DNA of 6,741 nucleotides from positions 1 to 6,741 of the forward strand of contig CALFEA010000132.1 of assembly GCA_937950385.1 (NCBI GenBank), written 5' to 3'. A program made the translations under genes and the position numbers. The notes under the pieces are model-generated. The model made no database searches and was not told where the DNA came from. It saw only the letters and a list, made by a program, of their open reading frames with translations. The stretch's first letter is position 1. Every line of letters begins with the position of its first letter. The stretch comes from an uncultured Altererythrobacter sp. Lineage in GTDB: Bacteria; Pseudomonadota; Alphaproteobacteria; Sphingomonadales; Sphingomonadaceae. Of the stretch, positions 1-6,313 are shown piece by piece.

Positions 1-987
1 CCAGCATTGATGGCGGGGTCTGCTGCATTGATAAAACCATCGGAAATCACCCCGCGCTGGGTCGCACCCATGCGTGAAGTCCTCGCCCAATTTCCTGAGT
101 TGCCTTTGGCCTATGTGATGGGCGGGCCCGATGTGGGCCAAACTTTGATCGAGGAGGTTGATTACGTGTGTTTCACCGGCTCGACAGCAACGGGCCGCAA
201 AGTCGCAGAGGCGGCCGCGCGCCAGTTGATTCCTGCCAATTTGGAGCTTGGCGGCAAAGACCCGCTTATCATCACTGCCAGCGCTGATCCAGAATGGGCC
301 GCAGGCGTTGCTTTACGCTCCAGCATTGTTGCGACCGGACAAGCCTGCCAGTCGATTGAGCGCATATTTGTTGCAAGCGAAATTGCGGAAACGTTCCTTG
401 CAAAACTGGTTTCAGCCGCTGAGCAAGTTGATGTAACCCATCCCAATGCGCACCATGGACATATTGGCCCATTTATCTTCCCTGATCAAGCCGCAAAAGT
501 ACAGCAACATATTGATAATGCAGTTGAAAATGGTGCTAAAGTGCTCAGTGGCGGGACGGTTGAAACCCTTGGTGGCGGCAAATATCTGCGCCCCACAGTT
601 CTCAGCCATGTTACGCCCGATATGACGGTGATGCGCGAGGAGACATTCGGCCCCGTTCTGCCCGTCACAATTTACGACGATTTGGATACGGCCATCGCGC
701 AGGCCAATGACACAGAATATGGCCTTTCCGCCGGCGTGCTCGCCGGTTCATTGGAAGAGGCTGCTACTATCGGTATGCGGCTGGATGCTGGTGCGATCAG
801 CCTGCAGGACGGTGCGCTGACAAGCATGGTCGGCGATGCCACCAATCAATCGCGCAAAGCATCTGGCCTTGGCCCCAGCCGGATGGGCGACACCGGCATG
901 CTGCGGTTCTTGCGCGAACAAGCGATGATCCGGCAGACCGGCGATGCAGCAACCATAGCGATGTTTGCAGAGGGTCAAAGGGCATGA
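1..987 (+). CDS. Aldehyde dehydrogenase (NAD(P)+), 5'-truncated by the window edge
   Basis: This is the C-terminal two thirds of an aldehyde dehydrogenase superfamily enzyme, which oxidises an aldehyde to its carboxylate with NAD(P)+. The reading frame is open from base 1. The TTG and ATG at 7 and 10 are internal codons, because they lie just before the KPSE cofactor-binding motif (Lys codon 34-36), which sits well inside a normal enzyme; roughly 150-180 residues should lie to the left. Visible landmarks are FTGSTATG, the general-base Glu of ELGGKDP (codon 244-246), the catalytic Cys of GQACQSIER (codon 346-348) and EETFGPV (from 637). The Glu-Cys distance of 34 residues equals that in classical ALDHs. 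The C-terminus (SRKASGLGPSRMGDTGMLRF) is complete. The stop overlaps the next start as ATGA, so this is part of an operon. The aldehyde substrate is unknown; the enzyme may act after the alcohol dehydrogenase at 3379. Confidence 0.95.
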   Translation, partial: PALMAGSAALIKPSEITPRWVAPMREVLAQFPELPLAYVMGGPDVGQTLIEEVDYVCFTGSTATGRKVAEAAARQLIPANLELGGKDPLIITASADPEWAAGVALRSSIVATGQACQSIERIFVASEIAETFLAKLVSAAEQVDVTHPNAHHGHIGPFIFPDQAAKVQQHIDNAVENGAKVLSGGTVETLGGGKYLRPTVLSHVTPDMTVMREETFGPVLPVTIYDDLDTAIAQANDTEYGLSAGVLAGSLEEAATIGMRLDAGAISLQDGALTSMVGDATNQSRKASGLGPSRMGDTGMLRFLREQAMIRQTGDAATIAMFAEGQRA

Positions 988-1445
988 ACAATCGCGCTGC
1001 TCTTAAGGCGGCAATGCCCGCCATGCTTTTGCATGATGGTTGGTGGGACGGGTGGTACCGCCATTTTGATGCGGATGGCACGCCAATCGATGCCCACAAG
1101 GTCAAAACCTATTGCGAATTTCCGGACAGCGGAGATGCGCATTATGTCCAGCACAATTGGCTAAGCTGGGATGATGGCCGCAGTGAAGTGTATGAATTTG
1201 ATGGACGGTTAGACGGTCAATATCTGCGCTGGAATACCGAGCGTTTCAGCGGATATTGCTGGCAGACCAACGAAGAGACACTCATGCTCAAACTTGATCG
1301 TTTGGATGAACCCGGCGCCTATTATGTTGAAATGATCAATATTGCTCCTGACGGTCAAAGCCGCGCGCGAACTTGGCAATGGTTCAAAGATGGACGTCCG
1401 TGGAAGCGCACATTGTGTGACGAATGGAGAATTGAGGCACCATGA
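984..1445 (+). CDS. Small calycin-like (DUF3598-type) beta-barrel protein, function unknown
   Basis: This 153-residue protein has no signal peptide or membrane segment. It is rich in Trp, Tyr and Asp and alternates in a way typical of antiparallel beta strands. Near the N-terminus is HDGWWDGWYRHFDADG (residues 17-32), resembling the first strand and turn of calycin/lipocalin-like barrels such as DUF3598. Later strands carry YVQHNWLSWDDG and RARTWQWFKDG. The family call is from memory of the pattern and is tentative. Such barrels usually bind a small hydrophobic ligand, so a substrate-binding or non-canonical enzymatic role is possible but inferred. The ATG at 984 overlaps the ALDH stop (ATGA); a purine-rich AGAGGG lies at 969-974, nine bases upstream. 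The stop overlaps the next start in the same way, so the gene is coupled to both neighbours. Confidence 0.85.
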   Translation: MNNRAALKAAMPAMLLHDGWWDGWYRHFDADGTPIDAHKVKTYCEFPDSGDAHYVQHNWLSWDDGRSEVYEFDGRLDGQYLRWNTERFSGYCWQTNEETLMLKLDRLDEPGAYYVEMINIAPDGQSRARTWQWFKDGRPWKRTLCDEWRIEAP

Positions 1446-1927
1446 TAACCGCCAGTTTAGCCCTGATGCTGCAAGGCATCCCGAACGGCGCCGCACCGCC
1501 TCCGCCCCAGTCCACTTGCGACAAACCCGTCTATATGGTTGTCGAAGGCCGCACTCTCGATCGGGAGCGGATGATGGCCTATGGCCGCGCGATTGCGGAA
1601 AGCGAGATTTATCAGAAACTCGGCGGATATTATGTGACTATGCCGCGCCCTTTGGAAGTGTTCGAAGGCGATGTAGCGCCCAATTATGTGAACCTGACCG
1701 TGCGCTTTCCCTGTATCGAAAATGCGCGCGCGTTTTGGAACAGCAAGGTCTATCAAGAAACCATCCTTCCAATCCGCCAAAACCCCGTACCGGCGGGCGA
1801 TTACACCGTTACCATTTATGCTGAGACGCCCTTGCGCGAAGATATGGTAGGGAAGGTCACAGCACCGTATTACACTGAAGACTTCTCTGACCATGGGGTC
1901 GAGCAAACTGAGGAGACCGCACAATGA
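1442..1927 (+). CDS. DUF1330 family (dimeric alpha+beta barrel) protein
   Basis: This 161-residue protein has a DUF1330-like domain at about residues 30-128. The order is a strand (VYMVVEGRTLDRERM), a helix, GGYYV, the family-typical PLEVFEGD (70-77), a strand (YVNLTVRFP) and the helix ENARAFWNSKVYQE (93-106). DUF1330 belongs to the ferredoxin-like dimeric alpha+beta barrel clan, which includes small-molecule oxygenases, isomerases and EthD-type accessory proteins; the reaction of most members is unknown. Residues 1-26 are extra: a short hydrophobic run, then a Pro stretch (PPPP, 19-22) and a Cys. It resembles a weak export signal but has no basic N-region and no good lipobox, so a cytoplasmic location is as likely. 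The ATG overlaps the preceding stop (ATGA); GGAGA (1426-1430) and GAGG (1434-1437) are candidate ribosome sites. It probably acts on or binds an intermediate of the same pathway. Confidence 0.88.
   Translation: MITASLALMLQGIPNGAAPPPPQSTCDKPVYMVVEGRTLDRERMMAYGRAIAESEIYQKLGGYYVTMPRPLEVFEGDVAPNYVNLTVRFPCIENARAFWNSKVYQETILPIRQNPVPAGDYTVTIYAETPLREDMVGKVTAPYYTEDFSDHGVEQTEETAQ
1911..1915 (+). promoter_or_regulatory. Ribosome binding site of the methyltransferase gene
   Basis: AGGAG lies eight bases before the ATG at 1924. It is the best Shine-Dalgarno match in the window. It supports 1924 as the start rather than the in-frame ATG at residue 9. Confidence 0.7.
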
Positions 1928-3111
1928 CTGTTGAACTCCAGCATCCAATGAAAGCCGATGCAACGCCGCAAGAAACCGCGCGCGGCCGTTTTGTATCCGG
2001 AATGCGCAGCCTGATCCTCAATGATTTGGCTGGTGATATGGGCGAGGCCTATGAAAAGCGCGCCGCCCCCAAATTTCGCAAAGCCAATGGCCGCGATCCT
2101 GAAACCAGCCGCGAGGCGCATGAGGCTTTGCGCGGTGATCCGGCCTTCAACATTTATTCCGCCATGCGCGTGCAGGCGCAAAAAATGGTCTGGGCAAGTG
2201 TCGCCGATAGTGTTGAACGCGAAAGCGAACGGCTGGCAGCAGAGGCAGCCAAAGTCGCTGACGTCGCGGGCGGCGCTGCACTAAATCCTGAGCTCGACGT
2301 CCCCAAAAATGTCCATGCTATCGATGTGCATTTGATGCCAGGCAGTTACACGCGCGGGGCCGACAGCTTAGAAGCGGGCGCGGTGTATGACCGCGGCTTA
2401 GCTGTGTTTTCTATGGGCCTGATGGGCGCGAACCTTGATGATATTGGCCTGTCGATGGCGCAATATATCAAGCTACGCTTTCCCGATTTTGCGCCTGAGC
2501 GCATCCTCGACACCGGCTGCACTATTGGACACAATACACTGCCTTGGAAGCAAGCCTATCCAGCAGCGGAAGTGATCGCGATTGATGCAGCACCGGGGCC
2601 GCTGGCTTACGGCTCAGCGCGCGCGAAAATGCAAGGGCAGGATGTCTTGTTCCAGCAAATGTGTGCCGATGATCTAGCCTATGAAGATGAAAGTTTCGAC
2701 GTGGTTTGGTCAAGCATGTTCCTGCATGAATTGTCCAAAAAGCAGCGCGCGAAATGCTTTGAAGAAGCCTACCGCGTCCTGAAGCCGGGCGGGCTGGTTG
2801 TGCATATGGAATTGCCGCCAAATGATCAGATGAGCGCGTTTGATGGCTTCTATCTCGACTGGGACAGCTATTATAACAATGAGCCCTATTACAAAGGCTA
2901 CCGTGATGAAATTCCAGCGAATTTAACCGCGCGTGCAGGCTTTGCGAGCGATGATTATTTCGATTTTGTCGTGCCCTCCATCAGCATTTACGGGGAGGAT
3001 GCCGTGCGCGAAGCAGCAGCGGGCGACCGCGCAGAGGCTGTGGGTCAAGAAACCACCGGACGCCTTGCAGAAGGCGTGATGTGGTATGGCTTTGGAGCGT
3101 TCAAGAAATGA
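1924..3111 (+). CDS. Class I SAM-dependent methyltransferase with long N-terminal extension
   Basis: This 395-residue protein has a C-terminal Rossmann methyltransferase domain (Methyltransf_11/25 type) from about residue 190. Motif I is ILDTGCTIGHNT (194-205), the ribose-binding acidic residue is D221 in AIDAAPG, the strand-4 region is DESFDVVWSSMFLHEL (around 259), and the post-motif loop is VLKPGGLVVHMELP (L286-G290 at its core). Motif I has Thr-Ile where most members have Gly-x (DxGCTIG rather than DxGCGxG). The first ~190 residues are mostly helical with no domain I recognise. They include a long Ala/Glu-rich helix (about 85-120) and VHAIDVHLMPGSYTRG, and may cap the substrate site or mediate dimerisation. 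The region after the domain is rich in aromatics (DSYYNNEPYYKGY). The methyl acceptor is unknown; a small O-, N- or C-nucleophile is likely. The ATG overlaps the DUF1330 stop, and the stop overlaps the next start (both ATGA). Confidence 0.92.
   Translation: MTVELQHPMKADATPQETARGRFVSGMRSLILNDLAGDMGEAYEKRAAPKFRKANGRDPETSREAHEALRGDPAFNIYSAMRVQAQKMVWASVADSVERESERLAAEAAKVADVAGGAALNPELDVPKNVHAIDVHLMPGSYTRGADSLEAGAVYDRGLAVFSMGLMGANLDDIGLSMAQYIKLRFPDFAPERILDTGCTIGHNTLPWKQAYPAAEVIAIDAAPGPLAYGSARAKMQGQDVLFQQMCADDLAYEDESFDVVWSSMFLHELSKKQRAKCFEEAYRVLKPGGLVVHMELPPNDQMSAFDGFYLDWDSYYNNEPYYKGYRDEIPANLTARAGFASDDYFDFVVPSISIYGEDAVREAAAGDRAEAVGQETTGRLAEGVMWYGFGAFKK
3094..3097 (+). promoter_or_regulatory. Ribosome binding site deciding the start of the 88-residue protein
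   Basis: GGAG lies ten bases before the ATG at 3108. It favours that ATG over the upstream in-frame GTG at 3081, whose use would add nine residues unlike the rest and a 31-base overlap with the methyltransferase. The ATGA overlap repeated at other junctions supports the same choice. Confidence 0.5.
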
Positions 3112-3374
3112 GCGATGAAGCAAAAGCCGCTTCGCCCCTTCGTCCAGAGGATGCGCCGCCTAATCTCTATGATGAGCATGGCAATGCGCGCTTCTTCGCT
3201 GATCCAGCAATGGACCGTTTCGTCGCGGTGGTGATGAATTTGGCTCAAGAGGTATGGGTCCAAGAAGAACGCCTACTCGCTTTAGAAGAAGCCAAATCAG
3301 GCCAAAGCGTAGATAAAGAGGCCAAGGTAGCCGAATTCATCGGACGGGTGTTTGAACCCGTGAGAAAGGCCTAG
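3108..3374 (+). CDS. Small acidic helical protein, conserved-hypothetical type
   Basis: This 88-residue protein of unknown function has a short Pro-rich, probably disordered N-terminus (residues 9-20). A turn region, YDEHGNARFFADP, follows. The core is a long amphipathic helix, about residues 34-62, with MDRFVAVVMNLAQEVWVQEERLL and heptad-like hydrophobic spacing, suited to a two- or four-helix coiled coil. A second helix, about 69-86, follows. There is no signal peptide, metal site or DNA-binding motif. I have an impression, not verified, that small proteins with an 'L..E.WV..(D/E)RL..LE' helix recur beside catabolic genes in sphingomonads and actinobacteria. It could be a partner or stabilising subunit of the adjacent methyltransferase or MDR enzyme. 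The start at 3108 forms ATGA with the methyltransferase stop; the MDR gene follows after four bases. Confidence 0.8.
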   Translation: MSDEAKAASPLRPEDAPPNLYDEHGNARFFADPAMDRFVAVVMNLAQEVWVQEERLLALEEAKSGQSVDKEAKVAEFIGRVFEPVRKA

Positions 3375-3378
3375 GCAA

Positions 3379-4419
3379 ATGCGAGCGTGGGAAATCGGCT
3401 CAAGAGGGGCTGGGTCAAGCGGTCTGGAAGGCCTGCGAATGACCGAGCGCGCAGATCCCGTAGCCGGTTCCGGTCAGGTTTTGGTGCGAGTGATTGCCGC
3501 CGGTCTGAATTACCGCGACCTGATGCAATTGCGCGGGTATTACGGCCCTGAAAACCCAGACACACGTATTCCGCTGACCGACGGGGTTGGCATTGTCGAG
3601 GGGCTTGGCGAAGGGGTTTCAGAGCTTGCGATTGGCGACCGCGTTGTGGTTCACAATTTCCTGCCTTGGCTCGATGAAACCAGCTTTGGCTATCATGTTT
3701 TTGGGCAGGATATGGGCATATCGGCAGATGGCTGGCTGGCCGAGAAAATACTGCTTCCCGCCAATGCTGCGATCAAAGTGCCAGATAGTGTGAGTGATGA
3801 AACCGCCGCGACATTAGCGGTGGCAGCATGTACGGTTTGGCACGCAATGGTCGGCTTTGGTGGTGCCGGGCCAGGTAAGCTCGTGCTGGCCCAAGGGACC
3901 GGCGGCATGGCGATTTTTGCGCTCCAACTGGCGAAGGCATTGGGCGCAGATTTTGCGATAACATCGTCCAGCGATGAAAAACTGGCAAAGGTGCGCGCAA
4001 TGGGTGCCGATTACACCGTGAATTACCGCGAGTGTGAGGATTGGGCAGCAGCTTTGCTGGAGCAAACAGGCGGGCGCGGCGCGGATGTCGTTGTCGATAC
4101 CGTCGGTTTTGCTGAGTTCTCCAAAACCATCGAGGCTACCGCCCTTGAAGGTCGGATCGGCACGCTCGGCGCATTGTCAGGCAGCCCCGCAGACAAGGCT
4201 GATTTTAGCCAAGGGCCTATCCTTGGCAAAAACATCACGATTAAGGGCATCACTTCTGGACACAGGGGTATGTTCGTCGATGCGCTTAAAGTGATCGCCG
4301 ATAAAGGCGTGGACATGCTGATTGACCGCGAATTTGCATTCGAAGATGCCGCCGCAGCTTACGCGCATCTCGATAGCGGCGCGCATATGGGCAAGGTGAT
4401 GATCCGCGTTTCTGACTAG
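3379..4419 (+). CDS. Zinc-independent MDR oxidoreductase (alcohol dehydrogenase / quinone reductase-like)
   Basis: This complete 346-residue medium-chain dehydrogenase/reductase has an N-terminal GroES-like domain and a C-terminal Rossmann domain. GLNYRDL (N44-L48) and PLTDGVG (D68) stand where zinc alcohol dehydrogenases have their Cys and His ligands, and the four-Cys structural zinc lobe is absent, so catalysis should not need zinc. The cofactor loop is AQGTGGMAIFALQLAKALGA (GTGG at 173-176). After strand 2 comes TSSSDEK (195-201) rather than an acidic residue, which favours NADPH, as in quinone oxidoreductases. The domain closes with HLDSGAHMGKVMIRV, usual for the family. The closest subgroup I recall is the MDR7-like 'NAD(P)-dependent alcohol dehydrogenases'. 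It may oxidise an alcohol or reduce an enone or quinone in this pathway. It is the only plus-strand gene not overlapping its predecessor: a four-base gap, with AAAGG at 3365-3369 as a weak ribosome site. Confidence 0.93.
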   Translation: MRAWEIGSRGAGSSGLEGLRMTERADPVAGSGQVLVRVIAAGLNYRDLMQLRGYYGPENPDTRIPLTDGVGIVEGLGEGVSELAIGDRVVVHNFLPWLDETSFGYHVFGQDMGISADGWLAEKILLPANAAIKVPDSVSDETAATLAVAACTVWHAMVGFGGAGPGKLVLAQGTGGMAIFALQLAKALGADFAITSSSDEKLAKVRAMGADYTVNYRECEDWAAALLEQTGGRGADVVVDTVGFAEFSKTIEATALEGRIGTLGALSGSPADKADFSQGPILGKNITIKGITSGHRGMFVDALKVIADKGVDMLIDREFAFEDAAAAYAHLDSGAHMGKVMIRVSD

Positions 4420-4440
4420 GCGCTTCAGCCAAGCCCAGTC
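4414..4440. other. Imperfect hairpin across the convergent operon junction
   Basis: GACTAGGC (4414-4421) can pair with GCCCAGTC (4433-4440) around an 11-base loop. The plus-strand RNA has one A/C mismatch; in the minus-strand RNA that pair becomes a U-G wobble, giving eight continuous pairs. It spans both stop codons. Neither side has a U-tract, so it is not a canonical intrinsic terminator. It could be chance or a weak bidirectional 3'-end structure. Confidence 0.25.
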
Positions 4441-5588
4441 GTCGGGTCAAATTCCATCATCGCGCGGTTGTTGACCGGCGCACCAGCAAGCGCGAAATTA
4501 TCCGGATCAATGCTCTGCGTAATTTCTCCTTGACGTTTCGAGGCAGCGTGCACTTCATTGGTGCGGGTAATCCTGAGAGCCTCATAGCGCGCAAAAGCCT
4601 CCCGTGCGTCGCTGAGTTGCGCCAACATTTGTGCAAGCACATACCCATCCTCAATCGCCATGGCCGCGCCCATTCCAAGGAAGGGCAGCATAGCATGGGC
4701 AGCATCGCCCAGCATTGTGACACGCCCCTCGCTCCATGTGGATAGCGGCGCTCGGTCATAAAGGCCCCATTTAATACTGTCGCCTGCCTCGGCAATCAGG
4801 CCGGTCACATCAGGATGCCAGCCGCCGAAAGCGCGCATGACTTCGGCTTGCGGGGCTGCGATTGACCAACCCTCTGGCACTTCTTCGTTAGTCTCAACAA
4901 GGCCCGCCAAATTGACAACTGTGCCCTTGGCCATGGTGTAGCGGTTGAAGGTGCGGCCCGGCCCGATGAAGATGGCGCTGCGTCCCAAGCCCATAAACTT
5001 TTGCGCCCGCTCCATCGGCACTAGGCAGCGATAGGCTACGTGATTGGTGAAGCGCGGGCTATCATCTTGCACCATTTGCGCGCGCGCGGCAGAGCGCACA
5101 CCGTCGGCCCCGATTAAAACGTCGGCTGAGGCCTGTGAACCATCGCTAAAATGTGCCGATGCTGTTCCAGTGCTTTGCGAATAATGCTTCAACCGTTTGC
5201 CGGTATGTGCGGTGCCGCCCAGCTTTTCAAATTCTGCAAGCAGCACTTTTTGCAAATCTGCGCGATAGATGTGGCGAATGATATTGGCCTCGCCATCATC
5301 AGGGGCGCCGTCGCCTTTGTCGAGATCGCCGAGCAGAACGGCGGCGCTACGATAATGCAGAAACGGCAATCCTCCAGCTGGACATGCGGTGGCTACGACT
5401 TTTGCTTTAAGCCCGAGCGCGCGAAATACATGCTGCGCGCCGAGCCCTAGGGTCAGGCCAGCGCCAGTTTCCTCGATCGCATTCGCCGCCTCAAACACAT
5501 CCACTTTCAGCCCGCGTTGCAGCAGCGCAATCGCGCAAGTCAGCCCGCCCAATCCCGCGCCGATGATTGCGATTTTAGCGAGGCCCAT
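4425..5588 (-). CDS. FAD-dependent monooxygenase, salicylate / 3-hydroxybenzoate hydroxylase-like
   Basis: This complete 387-residue group A flavoprotein monooxygenase uses NAD(P)H and O2 to hydroxylate a substrate, usually an activated aromatic ring. Three family fingerprints are present. IIGAGLGG (G10, G12, G15) with E33 at the end of strand 2 binds ADP. VLIGADGVRS (D162-G163) is the DG motif for FAD and NAD(P)H. VTMLGDAAHAMLPFLGMGAAMAIEDG (G294-D295) is the GD motif holding the FAD ribityl chain. R109 in IYRADL is the usual FAD-contacting Arg, and WGLYDRAPLSTWSEGRV precedes the GD motif as in salicylate and 3-hydroxybenzoate hydroxylases. Length matches that family; substrate cannot be assigned. 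The start overlaps the upstream stop by one base (TGATG), and no good Shine-Dalgarno is visible, so translation probably depends on coupling. Its stop is five bases from that of the convergent MDR gene. Confidence 0.94.
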   Translation of the reverse strand: MGLAKIAIIGAGLGGLTCAIALLQRGLKVDVFEAANAIEETGAGLTLGLGAQHVFRALGLKAKVVATACPAGGLPFLHYRSAAVLLGDLDKGDGAPDDGEANIIRHIYRADLQKVLLAEFEKLGGTAHTGKRLKHYSQSTGTASAHFSDGSQASADVLIGADGVRSAARAQMVQDDSPRFTNHVAYRCLVPMERAQKFMGLGRSAIFIGPGRTFNRYTMAKGTVVNLAGLVETNEEVPEGWSIAAPQAEVMRAFGGWHPDVTGLIAEAGDSIKWGLYDRAPLSTWSEGRVTMLGDAAHAMLPFLGMGAAMAIEDGYVLAQMLAQLSDAREAFARYEALRITRTNEVHAASKRQGEITQSIDPDNFALAGAPVNNRAMMEFDPTTGLG

Positions 5589-6313
5589 CAGCGATCTAAC
5601 TCGGTCAGCTCATAACGGTTCTGCATATATCCATCGATCGCCCCATAGACGAGGATGCTGTCATCATCATCGGTTACCCACATGTCGTAGTCTGGGTGCG
5701 ATGTGCCGCCCATTCCCTCTTCGCTGTCATCGATAAAGCGGAAATGACGGCAGGCAAATGTGCCCGCTGGACAGGATTTTTCTTCGCGTCCGACATATTC
5801 AAGCGTGATGAAAACCTCTGAGATTTGCGGCGGGGTTGCGCCGCGATGATCGGGTGAGGGCAGGAAAACACGCAGCTTCCGTTTGTGCGGGCCTTTGTTC
5901 AGGTCCATAATGCGGGTGAGGAAGCCGTCGCTGACAATCGGATGGGTGCCAAATCCGTCAAATGCGCCGTCTGTATCGCGTGTTTCTGAATTGCGGCCAA
6001 TCGTCGGCCCATAACTTTCGCAGGTGATTTGCCCTGCTTCATGGTCGTTGCGCATCCAACCAGATCCGAGAAATTCATCGCCCAATGTCAGGTGCACCAG
6101 CAGGTTTTGCGGAACCATATCAGGACCGATATGATAGGTGATATTGCGCAGGACCGTGGGATCGGGTTCCTCAATTTCGCATTGCGCAGTCATGATGACA
6201 GAACCGTCTGCATGGTGCGAGAAATTGAACCATTCGCGGCCGCGCTCCGCCCCTTGCATGCCCTCTTTTACAGAAGTGTAGAGGAGTTTGCCGCTTATGT
6301 TACGGTGCTTCAT
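5588..6313 (-). CDS. Beta-rich protein of unknown function, possibly calycin/DUF3108-like
   Basis: This 241-residue cytoplasmic-looking protein has no signal peptide or membrane segment. I do not recognise a definite family. The sequence reads as many short antiparallel strands with polar turns: REWFNFSHHADGSVIMTAQCEI, VLRNITYHIGPDMVPQNLLVHLTLGDEFLGSGWM, then a GxGTHPIVSDGFL segment. Near the C-terminus, CPAGTFACRHFRF is followed by HPDYDMWVTDDDDSILVYGAIDGYMQNRYELTEL. The last part resembles the closing strands of barrel or half-barrel lipid-binding folds such as DUF3108, which is an analogy only. Three His and several Asp residues could form a metal or catalytic site (speculative). It lies between the nitrilase and the flavin monooxygenase, overlapping both by a single base (TGATG at each end), so it is very probably produced with them. 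It may bind the pathway substrate or catalyse an unassigned step. Confidence 0.85.
   Translation of the reverse strand: MKHRNISGKLLYTSVKEGMQGAERGREWFNFSHHADGSVIMTAQCEIEEPDPTVLRNITYHIGPDMVPQNLLVHLTLGDEFLGSGWMRNDHEAGQITCESYGPTIGRNSETRDTDGAFDGFGTHPIVSDGFLTRIMDLNKGPHKRKLRVFLPSPDHRGATPPQISEVFITLEYVGREEKSCPAGTFACRHFRFIDDSEEGMGGTSHPDYDMWVTDDDDSILVYGAIDGYMQNRYELTELDR

Noticed and set aside
7..12. TTG/ATG as a genuine start of the aldehyde dehydrogenase
   Set aside because: The frame is open to base 1, and the KPSE motif only eight codons later belongs far inside the protein, so the gene is cut by the window edge rather than naturally short.
797..1105. 102-codon minus-strand frame
   Set aside because: It is antisense to the conserved ALDH C-terminus and the start of the next gene, with no domain.
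1342..1824. 160-codon plus-strand frame overlapping two genes
   Set aside because: It overlaps the end of the 153-residue gene and most of the DUF1330 gene in another frame. The product is Arg/Pro/Ser-rich low-information sequence typical of out-of-frame GC-rich DNA.
1457..1963. 168-codon open frame on the minus strand
   Set aside because: It lies opposite the DUF1330 gene, which has family motifs, overlap-coupled ends and ribosome sites. The antisense product has no recognisable domain.
4457..4795. 112-codon minus-strand frame inside the flavin monooxygenase gene
   Set aside because: It is a different frame of the same strand within a region encoding the clear GD motif of the monooxygenase; its product is Arg-rich and unrecognisable.
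5077..5090. Alternating GC run (gcgcgcgcg) as a repeat or Z-DNA site
   Set aside because: It encodes Arg/Ala codons in the monooxygenase and is short; such runs are expected by chance in GC-rich alphaproteobacterial genes.
5389..5736. 115-codon plus-strand frame across the monooxygenase/241-residue junction
   Set aside because: It is antisense to the FAD-binding N-terminus of the monooxygenase; the product is a Ser/Pro/Arg-rich shadow.
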